Counted from the stretch's first letter, positions 1 through 6,337 are shown. The stretch is DNA of 7,751 nucleotides from Candidatus Agrococcus pullicola (GCA_019115685.1 DXDC01000311.1:1-7751); one strand, 5' to 3'. The notes: a model not told the origin generated them from the sequence alone. A program made the numbers and translations.

Positions 1-1194
1 GACCTGCAGGATCTCGCTGCAGAGGTTCGACATGTTGATGCGACCCTGGATGGGGTTGGCCCGGTTGACGGTGTCTTCGAAGACCACGTAGGGGTAACCC
101 GACTCGAACTGGATCTCGGCGATCGTCTGGAAGAACTCGCGCGCCTTCATCTTGGTCTTGGAGATACGCGAATCGTCCACCATCTCGTAGTACTTCTCGG
201 TGACCGAGATGTCGCTGAACGGCTTGCCGTAGACGCGCTCGACGTCGTAGGGGGAGAACATGTACATGTCCTCGCCCTTCTTCGCGAGCTCGAAGGTGAT
301 GTCGGGGATCACGACACCGAGCGAGAGCGTCTTGATGCGGATCTTCTCATCGGCGTTCTCGCGCTTGGTGTCCAGGAACCGCATGATGTCAGGGTGGTGC
401 GCATTGAGGTACACGGCCCCGGCTCCCTGACGGGCACCGAGCTGGTTCGCGTAAGAGAAGCTGTCTTCGAACAGCTTCATCACGGGGATCACGCCCGAAG
501 ACTGGTTCTGAATCTGCTTGATCGGAGCGCCGTACTCGCGCAGGTTCGTGAGGTTGAACGCGACGCCGCCGCCGCGCTTCGACAACTGCAGGGCCGAGTT
601 GATCGAACGGCCGATCGACTCCATGTTGTCTTCGATGCGGAGCAGGAAGCAGGAGACGAGCTCGCCGCGCTGCTTCTTCCCGGCATTGAGGAAGGTCGGC
701 GTCGCAGGCTGGAAGCGACCGAGGATGACTTCATCGACGATGTGGGTCGCCAGCTCCTTGTCGCCGGCTGCGAGAGCGAGAGCGACGTTCACGACACGGT
801 CCTCGTAACGCTCGAGGTAGCGCTTGCCGTCGAAGGTCTTCAGCGTGTACGCGGTGTAGTACTTGAACGCACCGAGGAACGTCGGGAAGCGGAACTTGTA
901 ACCGTACGCCCGCTTCATGAGGCTCTTGATGAATTCGAAGTCGTACTGCTCGAGCACCTCGCCCTCGTAATACTCGTTTTCGACCAGATAGTCGAGCTTC
1001 TCCTTCAGCGAGTGGAAGAACACGGTGTTCTGGTTCACGTGCTGCAGGAAGTACGCGTTGGCCGCTTCGCGGTCCTTGTCGAACTGGATCTCTCCGTCCG
1101 GGCCGTAAAGGTTCAGCATCGCGTTGAGCGCGTGGTAATCAAGGCCGGTCTGCGTTGTGCTGGCCTGCGCATGGTCGGTGGTTACTGTTGCCAC
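1..1194 (-). CDS. nrdE: Class Ib ribonucleoside-diphosphate reductase, alpha (catalytic) subunit NrdE, 3' part cut by the window edge
   Basis: Reduces ribonucleoside diphosphates to deoxyribonucleotides in the cytoplasm, using a radical from NrdF and electrons from NrdH. The window holds the first 398 codons of a protein that usually has about 700-725 residues. Visible landmarks: the N-terminal helical domain; LVSCFLL with Cys182, first cysteine of the redox-active pair; GGGVAFN at 208-214; and NLCSEI at 390-395, the class I N-x-C-x-E triad with Cys392 as thiyl-radical residue. The protein begins almost directly with the alpha domain and has no N-terminal ATP cone, as expected for class Ib rather than NrdA. 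The GTG start at 1194 was chosen because it opens the conserved frame, has AAGGA about 11 nt upstream (1210-1206), and no in-frame ATG lies near; the next Met is about 25 codons in. It overlaps the end of nrdI by 13 nt. nrdF is expected to the left. Confidence 0.97.
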   Translation of the reverse strand, partial: MATVTTDHAQASTTQTGLDYHALNAMLNLYGPDGEIQFDKDREAANAYFLQHVNQNTVFFHSLKEKLDYLVENEYYEGEVLEQYDFEFIKSLMKRAYGYKFRFPTFLGAFKYYTAYTLKTFDGKRYLERYEDRVVNVALALAAGDKELATHIVDEVILGRFQPATPTFLNAGKKQRGELVSCFLLRIEDNMESIGRSINSALQLSKRGGGVAFNLTNLREYGAPIKQIQNQSSGVIPVMKLFEDSFSYANQLGARQGAGAVYLNAHHPDIMRFLDTKRENADEKIRIKTLSLGVVIPDITFELAKKGEDMYMFSPYDVERVYGKPFSDISVTEKYYEMVDDSRISKTKMKAREFFQTIAEIQFESGYPYVVFEDTVNRANPIQGRINMSNLCSEILQV

Positions 1195-1628
1195 AGCCTG
1201 TCCAATCCTTGGTTGACTTTGTGAACGTCCTCTTCTGTGCCGAAGACTTCGAATCGATAGAGATAGGGAACCCGGCACTTGGCCGAGATGATGTCACCGG
1301 CAAGCCCGTAGCCTGCGCCGAAGTTCGTGTTCCCGGCGCCGATGACGCCGCGGATCAGGCTTCGATTGTGCTCGTCGTTGAGGAATCGAATGACCTGTTT
1401 GGGTACCGCGCCCCTGCCGTCGCCGCCGCCGTAGGTGGGAACGATCAAGACATAGGGCTCGTCGACGTGGAGTGCCGGCTCGGTGGGGTACAGCGGGATC
1501 CGGAGCGCCGGTCGCCCAAGCTTCTCGATGAATCGGTGCGTGTTACCCGAAACCGACGAGAAGTAGACGATCGTCGTGACGTCGGCGAGTGGGCTGCTCT
1601 GCGCTGTGTCGTTTTCAGCTGTCAGCAC
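1182..1628 (-). CDS. nrdI: NrdI, flavodoxin-like activator of class Ib ribonucleotide reductase
   Basis: A 148-residue FMN protein that, in the known family, supplies the oxidant (superoxide/peroxide) to assemble the dimanganese-tyrosyl radical cofactor of NrdF. The phosphate-binding loop SSVSGNT is at 24-30, after a hydrophobic first strand (TTIVYF). A second flavin-contacting segment is PTYGGG (64-69). The NrdI signature [16 protein letters not shown] lies at 97-112, followed by the [16 protein letters not shown] segment near the C-terminus. The length matches actinobacterial NrdI (about 150 residues). The GTG start at 1628 has GGGGG 7 nt upstream (1640-1636); an ATG at 1634 is out of frame and gives only a few codons. 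It starts 23 nt after nrdH and its stop codon lies inside the start of nrdE, so the genes are co-transcribed and probably translationally coupled. Confidence 0.96.
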   Translation of the reverse strand: MLTAENDTAQSSPLADVTTIVYFSSVSGNTHRFIEKLGRPALRIPLYPTEPALHVDEPYVLIVPTYGGGDGRGAVPKQVIRFLNDEHNRSLIRGVIGAGNTNFGAGYGLAGDIISAKCRVPYLYRFEVFGTEEDVHKVNQGLDRLWQQ

Positions 1629-1651
1629 GCTGCATCCCCCCTGTCTTGAAG

Positions 1652-1879
1652 CTAGGCCGCTGTGATTTCCGAGATCTTGTCGGGTCGGAAGCCGGACCAG
1701 TGGTCTTCGCCGCTGACGACGACGGGCGCCTGCATGTAGCCGAGGTCTTTGACCGTGGCGAGTGCTTTGTCGTCAGCGGTGACGTCGAAGATCTCGTAGT
1801 CGATGCCCTGGGCGTCGAGCGCACGGTAGGTGGCGGTGCACTGCACGCAAGCGGGCTTTGAGTACACGGCTACAGTCAT
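1652..1879 (-). CDS. nrdH: NrdH-redoxin, electron donor of class Ib ribonucleotide reductase
   Basis: A 75-residue glutaredoxin-like protein with thioredoxin-like redox behaviour; in this family it re-reduces NrdE and is itself reduced by thioredoxin reductase. The active site CVQC is at residues 11-14, directly after the first beta strand (VAVYSKPA). The cis-proline region is APVVV (51-55), and the NrdH hallmark WSGFRPDKI occupies 61-69. The ATG start at 1879 is preferred over an upstream in-frame ATG at 1924 because AAGGAG lies 7 nt before it (1892-1887). The extra 15 residues would also precede the normal first strand and be read from the NrdR-box promoter region. First gene of the nrdHIE operon. 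Confidence 0.96.
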   Translation of the reverse strand: MTVAVYSKPACVQCTATYRALDAQGIDYEIFDVTADDKALATVKDLGYMQAPVVVSGEDHWSGFRPDKISEITAA

Positions 1880-1920
1880 GGTTTCGCTCCTTGGAAAGTC
1901 TTGGCGTGAAATCGGATTTC

Positions 1921-1936
1921 CCACTATATGTTGTGT
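1921..1936. promoter_or_regulatory. NrdR box 1 overlapping the likely -10 of the nrdHIE promoter
   Basis: CCACTATATGTTGTGT agrees with the NrdR consensus ACACWATATATWGTGT at 14 of 16 positions by eye. On the minus strand it contains TATAGT (1928-1923), a good -10 hexamer about 45 nt upstream of the nrdH start. I found no convincing -35 at 16-18 bp. NrdR is an ATP/dATP-sensing repressor of nrd genes, and binding here would block RNA polymerase directly. The box fit is seen; the binding is inferred. Confidence 0.8.
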
Positions 1937-1952
1937 TTCACCGAGATTGGGG

Positions 1953-1968
1953 ACACAAGATGGTGTGT
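1953..1968. promoter_or_regulatory. NrdR box 2, 32 bp from box 1
   Basis: ACACAAGATGGTGTGT matches the NrdR consensus at 13 of 16 positions and keeps both ACAC/GTGT ends. The start-to-start distance to the first box is 32 bp, about three helical turns, which is the usual spacing of paired NrdR boxes. This puts both sites on one face of the DNA and strengthens the assignment of each. Confidence 0.75.
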
Positions 1969-2303
1969 TGCACCCGTGTAATTCACAACACCTGTGGAGG
2001 GGTTTGTATTCCGCTTCGCGACACGCCTGTATCGGCGCGGAAAGGCACTGTGGAGAACCGATTTACACCCTGTGGAAAGCGGTGAGAAGAAACTTATGAC
2101 GACACGCCGGAGGTGAGTTACAACGGTGTGATTCGGATGCCTCTGGGCTCGTCTTGCCCGGTTCGCCTTGCCGGGATGCCGGCCCCTGCGCGCGCGGACC
2201 CGAGAAACTGAGATTCTGCGGTTCGTGCCCGAAACACTGGCAAACGGTCAGTCGCTGGGGAAATCCGCGGTTTTCGGGTACGTCGACATCGAACGGCACG
2301 GAA
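1969..2303. other. Non-coding stretch between the nrd promoter and the symporter terminator
   Basis: Apart from the DnaA-box-like elements, I see no gene here. Possible reading frames are proline/arginine-rich, lack ribosome binding sites and resemble no family I know. A 5-bp stem, CCCGG (2157-2161) with CCGGG (2171-2175), is too weak to call. The region upstream of about 2080 is most simply spacer between two same-strand transcription units. Confidence 0.5.
1993..2079 (-). promoter_or_regulatory. Cluster of three DnaA-box-like elements upstream of nrdHIE
   Basis: TGTGGA occurs three times on the plus strand, at 1993-1998, 2049-2054 and 2071-2076. Read on the minus strand, the middle one is TTCTCCACA (2057-2049), one mismatch from the DnaA box TTATCCACA. 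The right one is CTTTCCACA (7 of 9), and the left one keeps only the TCCACA core. The right two are 22 bp apart, about two helical turns. DnaA control of ribonucleotide reductase genes is known in E. coli (nrdAB); here it is only a suggestion from sequence. Confidence 0.3.
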
Positions 2304-2343
2304 GAAGGGCTCCACCCGTCGCAATGACGTGGTGGGGCCCTTC
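2304..2343 (-). terminator. Hairpin terminator of the AGCS symporter gene
   Basis: Arms 2304-2316 (GAAGGGCTCCACC) and 2331-2343 (GGTGGGGCCCTTC) pair over 13 positions with one G-U or A-C type mismatch depending on strand. Four further inner pairs, CGTC (2317-2320) with GACG (2326-2329), close a 5-nt loop with one bulged base. The hairpin starts 9 nt after the symporter stop codon. Past the stem on the minus strand comes only a short pyrimidine run, so the U-tract is weak, as is common in actinobacteria. Confidence 0.75.
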
Positions 2344-2352
2344 GTGCGGGAG

Positions 2353-3927
2353 CTACCTCTCTGGGGCCGGGCTCGGCTCGGCCGGCACGGACAGCCCGTC
2401 ACCGAAGTCGTCATCCGAACCGCTCTCGACGGCATCCTCGTCGACTCCTCGCAGGCGCAGCGCCTGCGTATCGTACCGAGTCTCGTTCGCTCGCCAATCC
2501 CGGTAGCCGGGCTCGTCCGCAAGCGCGAGGTCGACTTCCTCCTGCGTCGCGCGCAGCTTCGGGTCGAACTTCAGGTAGGCGCGCGTCTCGCGCGCGATCA
2601 GACCGGAGAGGATGAGGATGCCGAGCAGGTTCGGAATCACCATGAGCGCGTTGCCGATGTCGGCGAGTGTCCAGACCATCGCCAGCGGGATGGTGCAGCC
2701 GACGAAGGAGGCGGCGACCCAGATGATCTTGAACGGCAGGATCGCCCCCGTGCCGAACACGCGCACAGTGGCGCGTTCGCCGTAGTAATACCACCCCCAT
2801 ACCGTCGTCGTCGCGAACAGGACGAGGCAGATGGCGACCACGATGCCGCCGAACGAGCCCGGCAGGCCCATTTCGAATGCGGTCGAGGTCAGGACGACAC
2901 CGGTCAGTCCGTCGCCGGCCGAATCGGCGAGCTGCCAGGCGCCGGTCACGACGATCACCAGCGCCGTCAGGGTCACCATGATGATCGTGTCGATGAATGT
3001 CTGGGTCATCGAGACCAGACCCTGGCGGACCGGGTGGCTGGTCTGGGCGGCGCCGGCCGCGATCGCCGCTGATCCCATGCCGGATTCGTTGGAGAACAGG
3101 CCTCTGGCCAAACCGAACTGGATCGCCGCGATGACCGCGGCACCGACGAATCCGCCAACCGCTGCGGTGCCCGTGAACGCATCGGTGAAGATAGTGGCGA
3201 ACGCCGCCGGGATCTCCGTCACGTGAGAGCCGAGGATCCAGAGCTGCGCCACGATGAAGAAGACGACCATCAGCGGGACGACCGAACCGGCGGCCGAGCT
3301 GATCGACCGGACTCCGCCGATGAGCACGACCGCAGTGATACCCGCGAGCAGAATTCCGGTAAGCCATGTCGGGGTGCTGAACGATGACGACATGGCCTCG
3401 GCGATCGAGTTGCCCTGCACCATGTTGCCGATCCCGAAGCTGGCGATGATCGTGAACGCAGTGAAGGCACCGGCCAGCACGACGCCGAGACCGCCCTTGA
3501 TGCCCTTCGTGAGGTAGTAGTGGGGGCCGCCGTTGCGGTCGCCGTTGGCATCCACCTGCCGGAAACGCACTGCCAGGAACGACTCGCTGTATTTCAGCGC
3601 CATGCCGAAGACGCCCGACACCCACATCCAGAAGATCGCACCTGGGCCGCCGAGCGCGATGGCCGTCGCAACACCGGCGATGTTGCCGGTTCCGACCGTT
3701 GCTGCCATAGCCGTCGCGAGCGCGCGGTACTGCGACACGTCGCCGCTCGCACCCGCGTCGGAGCGCCTGATCAGCCCCAGATTGAGCGCCGCGCCGGTGC
3801 GGAGAAACTGTATTCCTCCCAGCCGGAAGGTCATGTAGATGCCGGTACCGAGCAGCAGCGGAATTAAAACAAACGGCCCCCACAGGAAGCCGGCGATGGC
3901 GTCGAGGACGGATTGGACAGCGTCCAC
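2353..3927 (-). CDS. Sodium:alanine/glycine symporter, AGCS family
   Basis: A 524-residue inner-membrane carrier predicted to import alanine and/or glycine (possibly D-alanine) with Na+. The family is clear from the order of motifs: GDVSQYRALATAMAATVGTGNIAGVATAIALGGPG-type core at 62-96, GGPHYYLTKGI at 133-143, GLARGLFSNESGMGSAAIAA at 272-291, and TTTVWGWYYYGER at 373-384 near the C-terminal transmembrane helices. About 10-11 hydrophobic segments span residues 15-445. The GTG start at 3927 has AAAGGA 7 nt upstream (3940-3935). The tail after residue 445 is about 80 residues, hydrophilic and partly acidic (DEDAVESGSDDDFGDG), longer than the usual end of the family (450-490 residues). The gene is divergent from the SSS symporter and separated from nrdH by about 470 bp, so it is probably monocistronic. 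Substrate among Ala/Gly cannot be fixed from sequence. Confidence 0.95.
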   Translation of the reverse strand: MDAVQSVLDAIAGFLWGPFVLIPLLLGTGIYMTFRLGGIQFLRTGAALNLGLIRRSDAGASGDVSQYRALATAMAATVGTGNIAGVATAIALGGPGAIFWMWVSGVFGMALKYSESFLAVRFRQVDANGDRNGGPHYYLTKGIKGGLGVVLAGAFTAFTIIASFGIGNMVQGNSIAEAMSSSFSTPTWLTGILLAGITAVVLIGGVRSISSAAGSVVPLMVVFFIVAQLWILGSHVTEIPAAFATIFTDAFTGTAAVGGFVGAAVIAAIQFGLARGLFSNESGMGSAAIAAGAAQTSHPVRQGLVSMTQTFIDTIIMVTLTALVIVVTGAWQLADSAGDGLTGVVLTSTAFEMGLPGSFGGIVVAICLVLFATTTVWGWYYYGERATVRVFGTGAILPFKIIWVAASFVGCTIPLAMVWTLADIGNALMVIPNLLGILILSGLIARETRAYLKFDPKLRATQEEVDLALADEPGYRDWRANETRYDTQALRLRGVDEDAVESGSDDDFGDGLSVPAEPSPAPER

Positions 3928-4006
3928 CTTGGGTTCCTTTCGAAAAAAGCGTTCAGGGATACCCGCTCCGGCACACGTCGAAGGGCACGGGAAAAGGGGC
4001 GTTGCG

Positions 4007-4039
4007 ATCCTAGCGGCGCACGGCCGTGCACGAGCATAA
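4007..4039 (-). promoter_or_regulatory. Tentative AGCS symporter promoter with a 12-bp palindrome
   Basis: On the minus strand TAGGAT (4012-4007) fits the actinobacterial -10 pattern TAnnnT and would place the transcript start about 75 nt before the symporter start codon. No good -35 sits at 16-18 bp; TTATGC at 4039-4034 is 21 bp away. Just upstream of the -10 is the perfect palindrome GCACGGCCGTGC (4018-4029), placed where a repressor would interfere with polymerase. Both calls are tentative. Confidence 0.3.
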
Positions 4040-4063
4040 CGACGGTGTTTGCCGCGTGAGCGC

Positions 4064-4126
4064 GGAGAGACTGCGGCCCGGGTGAGCTGCGGTGAAGGCG
4101 CAACTGGCCTTTGTGAGAATTGTCTG
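4064..4126 (+). promoter_or_regulatory. Partial glycine-riboswitch-like aptamer sequence in the SSS symporter leader
   Basis: GGAGAGAC (4064-4071) is followed by a short stem GCGGC (4073-4077) with GCTGC (4086-4090), then GGTGAAGGCGCAA (4091-4103). This order and spacing resemble the 5' half of a glycine aptamer (GGAGAGA, P2, then CGCCGAAGGNGCAA). The strongly conserved CUCUCAGG of the 3' side is missing; a GTCTGTAC segment (4122-4129) occupies the place and can pair with only about four bases of the 5' strand. Either a degenerate or variant aptamer, or chance. The strand points to the SSS symporter, not to the AGCS gene. Confidence 0.2.
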
Positions 4127-4132
4127 TACTAT
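4127..4132 (+). promoter_or_regulatory. Candidate -10 element of the SSS symporter operon
   Basis: TACTAT fits TAnnnT in an otherwise GC-rich region and lies in the most AT-rich part of the intergenic DNA (4111-4135). No clear -35 is seen at 17 bp; TTGTGA (4111-4116) is too close, with a 10-bp spacer. If used, the leader is about 245 nt and would exclude the upstream glycine-aptamer-like sequence from the transcript, so the two calls compete. Confidence 0.35.
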
Positions 4133-4138
4133 AAGCAG

Positions 4139-4375
4139 AGTCCTAAGCCCGTCGGCGGGGAGCCATCCCGTCGGACCCCGGCATCGTCACGCGTGATGCT
4201 GCCTTCGCTACGCCGTGTCGATCACGGCGTCGCTGTCGACGGCGACGAGTCGATACCAAAGTGAACCCCGCCTGATACCGCCGAGCGCTCGGAAACTACC
4301 GCGCTCGCAGACGCGCGAACAACAGCACACAGCAGAGCACGCCTTTGGTTCCGCACTCGTGAAAACGAAGTGAAT
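4139..4375 (+). other. Structured untranslated leader of the SSS symporter operon
   Basis: No gene is seen between the divergent promoters and the symporter start. Two adjoining inverted repeats stand out: ACGCCGTG (4210-4217) with CACGGCGT (4223-4230), a perfect 8-bp stem with a 5-nt loop, and a near-perfect 18-bp palindrome centred on GTCGAC at 4229-4246. They share two bases, so they could be alternative structures. Neither is followed by a U-run, so they are not obvious terminators. Confidence 0.4.
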
Positions 4376-4385
4376 AAGGAGTACT

Positions 4386-6086
4386 GTGCCACCGGCCTCG
4401 GAAATCTTTCAGCTCGGAACTTTCGCCGTCATCGGCTTGCTCATTCTTTTCTACGGCGGCACCATGTGGATGTCCGTCGCGATCAGCAGGAAGCGGGAGA
4501 ACGCCGACAACTACATGACCGCGGGCGGCAAGATCGGCTTCGGTGTTTCGGCCGCATCCATGACCGCAACCTGGATCTGGGCCTCTTCGATGTACGCCTC
4601 GGCGACCGCGGGCTACACCTACGGCATATCCGGGCCCATCCATTACGGGCTCTGGGGAGCCCTGATGATTCTGTTCATCTACCCCTTCGGCAAGCGCATT
4701 CGTCAGGTAGCACCCCGTGCGCACACACTCGCGGAAGTCATGTACGCACGCCACGGTCGTTCGTCGCAGCTGATGCTGGCCGGGTCGAACGTACTCGGCT
4801 CCGTTATCTCGCTGACATCGAACTTCATCGCCGGCGGTGCGCTCATCTCTATCCTTTCGCCCCTGAGTTTCGGCACCGGCATTCTGATCGTGGCGGGCGG
4901 CGTCCTCCTGTATACGCTGTGGTCAGGGTTCCGAGCGTCCGTCATGACCGATTTCGCGCAGGTCATGGCAATGCTCGGTGCTGCGGCCGTCATCATTCCG
5001 GTGATCTTCTTCTCAGCCGGTGGTCCGAGCATGTTCGTCGAAGGCGCGAGCAATCTCACGCCGCAGCAGTCGAACTTCTTCTCCTCCGATGCGTTCATGA
5101 ACCAGGGTGCGCCGTACATTGCCGCTGTGCTCGCCTACGCCATCGGCAACCAGACCATCGCGCAGCGCCTCTTCGCCGTGCGCCAAGACCTCATCAAGCC
5201 GACGTTCGTGACCGCCACGATCGGCTACGGCACGACTGTCATCGGCATCGGCATGGTCGGTGTCATGGCGCTGTACCTGGGCATCCAGCCGCTGGACGGC
5301 GACGTCAACAACCTGCTGCCGCAGATGGCGGGCACGTACCTCGGTCCGGTGCTCTTGGCGCTCGCGTTCCTCATGATCATCGGGTCGCTGTCATCGACCG
5401 CGGACAGTGATCTGGCGGCACTGTCGTCCATCGCGATGAGCGACATCTACGGCCAGGGCAAGGGCCGCGGTAAAGCGAATCCGAAGACGATGCTGCTCAT
5501 AGGACGCGCGACGATGATCATCGCAACGGGTGCCGGCCTGTTCTTTGCGACCAGTCAGTTCAACATCCTCGATCTACTCGTGTTCGTCGGTGCGCTCTGG
5601 GGCTGTCTCGTCTTCCCCGTCATCGCTTCGTTCTACTGGAAGAAGGTCACGAACCTCGCCTTCACGGTGGCCGTGCTGACGGCGCTGGCGGTCTTCCTGC
5701 CGGTTCGCTTCGAGTGGATCCCGATCTCCGGTGGCGTCGCTTGGATCGTCGAGGTGCTCGCCATCGTCGGTGTCGGTGTCGTGCTCGGCATTATGGCCTT
5801 CGGGTTCTTCGGCCTTCGAGTCGCTGTCGTCGTCGGCGCGGTGGCGAGTGTGGCGGTGGCTCCCATCGCTCTCGGATTCTTCCGGGAGTACGCTGTGCTG
5901 TCCGCTTCGCTCGTCGCCTACGCGGTGTCGTTCCTGGTCTGCTACTTCATGTCATTCAAGTCCAAGCAGAACTTCGACTTCAGTACGGTCGCGACCATCA
6001 CCGGCGACTTTGACGACCGGAACCCGGCAGTGAGCCCTCCCGCAGCAAGCGCCAGCGTCGCCGCGGTACAGAAAGACAAGGAGTAG
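4386..6086 (+). CDS. Sodium:solute symporter (SSS family, Dur3-like), probable polyamine/putrescine importer
   Basis: A 566-residue inner-membrane Na+-coupled importer with about 13 hydrophobic segments between residues 8 and 522. The region from ENADNYMTAGG (39-48) through ATWIWASSMY (61-70), YTYGISGPIHYGLW (77-90) and APRAHTLAEVMYARHG (109-124) resembles the Dur3 urea/polyamine branch of the SSS family. SLSSTADSDLAALSSI (334-349) is the Ser/Thr-rich helix that holds the Na2 sodium site in this fold. The C-terminal 45 residues are hydrophilic and Ala/Ser/Pro-rich. The GTG start is fixed by an in-frame stop codon at 4371-4373 and AAGGAG at 4376-4381, although the spacer is only 4 nt. It is followed 4 nt later by a 43-residue membrane protein and then by a separately promoted putrescine oxidase, which is the main reason to propose a polyamine substrate. 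Family is sure; substrate is inference, and urea or another small amine remains possible. Confidence 0.93.
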   Translation: MPPASEIFQLGTFAVIGLLILFYGGTMWMSVAISRKRENADNYMTAGGKIGFGVSAASMTATWIWASSMYASATAGYTYGISGPIHYGLWGALMILFIYPFGKRIRQVAPRAHTLAEVMYARHGRSSQLMLAGSNVLGSVISLTSNFIAGGALISILSPLSFGTGILIVAGGVLLYTLWSGFRASVMTDFAQVMAMLGAAAVIIPVIFFSAGGPSMFVEGASNLTPQQSNFFSSDAFMNQGAPYIAAVLAYAIGNQTIAQRLFAVRQDLIKPTFVTATIGYGTTVIGIGMVGVMALYLGIQPLDGDVNNLLPQMAGTYLGPVLLALAFLMIIGSLSSTADSDLAALSSIAMSDIYGQGKGRGKANPKTMLLIGRATMIIATGAGLFFATSQFNILDLLVFVGALWGCLVFPVIASFYWKKVTNLAFTVAVLTALAVFLPVRFEWIPISGGVAWIVEVLAIVGVGVVLGIMAFGFFGLRVAVVVGAVASVAVAPIALGFFREYAVLSASLVAYAVSFLVCYFMSFKSKQNFDFSTVATITGDFDDRNPAVSPPAASASVAAVQKDKE

Positions 6087-6090
6087 GACT

Positions 6091-6222
6091 ATGGAGACGA
6101 TCGCTCTTACGGCGTATGTGCTCATGTGGCCGGTGCTCGTCGCCGGTGTCATCGGCGTCATCGCCAGAGGGTTCTTCCGGGATTGGCGTCAGTCTCGCAA
6201 GGACGGCAAACCGCTGATTTAA
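6091..6222 (+). CDS. 43-residue single-span membrane protein, putative small subunit of the SSS transporter
   Basis: ATG 4 nt after the symporter stop codon, with AAGGAG (6078-6083) embedded in the last symporter codons and a 7-nt spacer, so translation is probably coupled. Residues 4-25 form one hydrophobic segment with a central Trp-Pro (AYVLMWPVLVAGV), followed by a basic tail (Arg26, Arg30, Arg33, Arg36, Lys37, Lys40). By the positive-inside rule the C-terminus should face the cytoplasm. It resembles the short proteins annotated as putative transporter small subunits beside actinobacterial SSS genes, which I recall rather than searched. Other SSS carriers also have small partner proteins (ActP with a DUF485 protein, PanF with a DUF997 protein), but those have more than one span. 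Function is unproven; assembly, stability or regulation of the carrier is inference. A terminator follows 11 nt later. Confidence 0.85.
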   Translation: METIALTAYVLMWPVLVAGVIGVIARGFFRDWRQSRKDGKPLI

Positions 6223-6233
6223 CGAGGCCGACC

Positions 6234-6277
6234 GGAGGCCCCTTGTGACGACCTAGCGTCGTTCGCAAGGGGCTTCC
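6234..6277 (+). terminator. Hairpin terminator of the SSS symporter operon
   Basis: GGAGGCCCCTTG (6234-6245) pairs with CAAGGGGCTTCC (6266-6277) over 12 positions with one G-U. Beyond a small internal loop, ACGAC (6248-6252) pairs with GTCGT (6258-6262) around a 5-nt loop. It starts 11 nt after the small-protein stop codon. Only a short pyrimidine-rich stretch follows. It separates this operon from the oxidase gene. Confidence 0.78.
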
Positions 6278-6302
6278 GCATTCTTCCGGTGCCGCAGAAC
6301 CC

Positions 6303-6331
6303 TTGCGCGTGCGATGGCGATCGTGTACTGT
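6303..6331 (+). promoter_or_regulatory. Putative promoter of the putrescine oxidase gene
   Basis: TTGCGC (6303-6308) and TACTGT (6326-6331) are 17 bp apart and give a fair actinobacterial sigma-70-type promoter, with transcription expected near 6338. Each hexamer matches the E. coli consensus at only three positions, but they are the right ones (TTG and TAnnnT). An alternative -10 is TATTAA at 6348-6353. Confidence 0.4.
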
Positions 6332-6337
6332 GACTGC

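Noticed and set aside
394..1224. Open frame of 276 codons on the plus strand across nrdE
   Set aside because: Opposite strand of nrdE, whose frame contains the catalytic cysteine motifs. The plus-strand product is a low-complexity Val/Glu/Leu/Arg mix.
1965..1991. Inverted repeat GTGTTG (1965-1970) and CAACAC (1986-1991) as a third operator next to the NrdR boxes
   Set aside because: Only six base pairs with a 15-nt gap and partly inside NrdR box 2; it does not match the NrdR consensus as a whole.
2157..2175. CCCGG/CCGGG stem as a terminator or small RNA
   Set aside because: Only five base pairs with a nine-base loop, no U-run and no gene ending nearby.
2063..2299. Small minus-strand frame (78 codons) in the gap upstream of nrdH
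   Set aside because: No ribosome binding site, Pro/Ser/Gln-rich composition and no similarity that I recognise. It also covers the DnaA-box-like elements. Left as non-coding.
2329..3072. Open frame of 247 codons on the plus strand opposite the AGCS gene
   Set aside because: Shadow frame rich in Arg, Asp and His; it begins inside the terminator hairpin and lacks any family resemblance.
2411..3883. Open frame of 490 codons on the minus strand in a second frame of the AGCS symporter gene
   Set aside because: Arg/His-rich product typical of an out-of-frame reading of GC-rich DNA. The true frame gives the membrane protein with AGCS motifs.
4370..5410. Open frame of 346 codons on the plus strand overlapping the SSS symporter
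   Set aside because: Out-of-frame Arg/His-rich reading of the symporter gene, without its own ribosome binding site.
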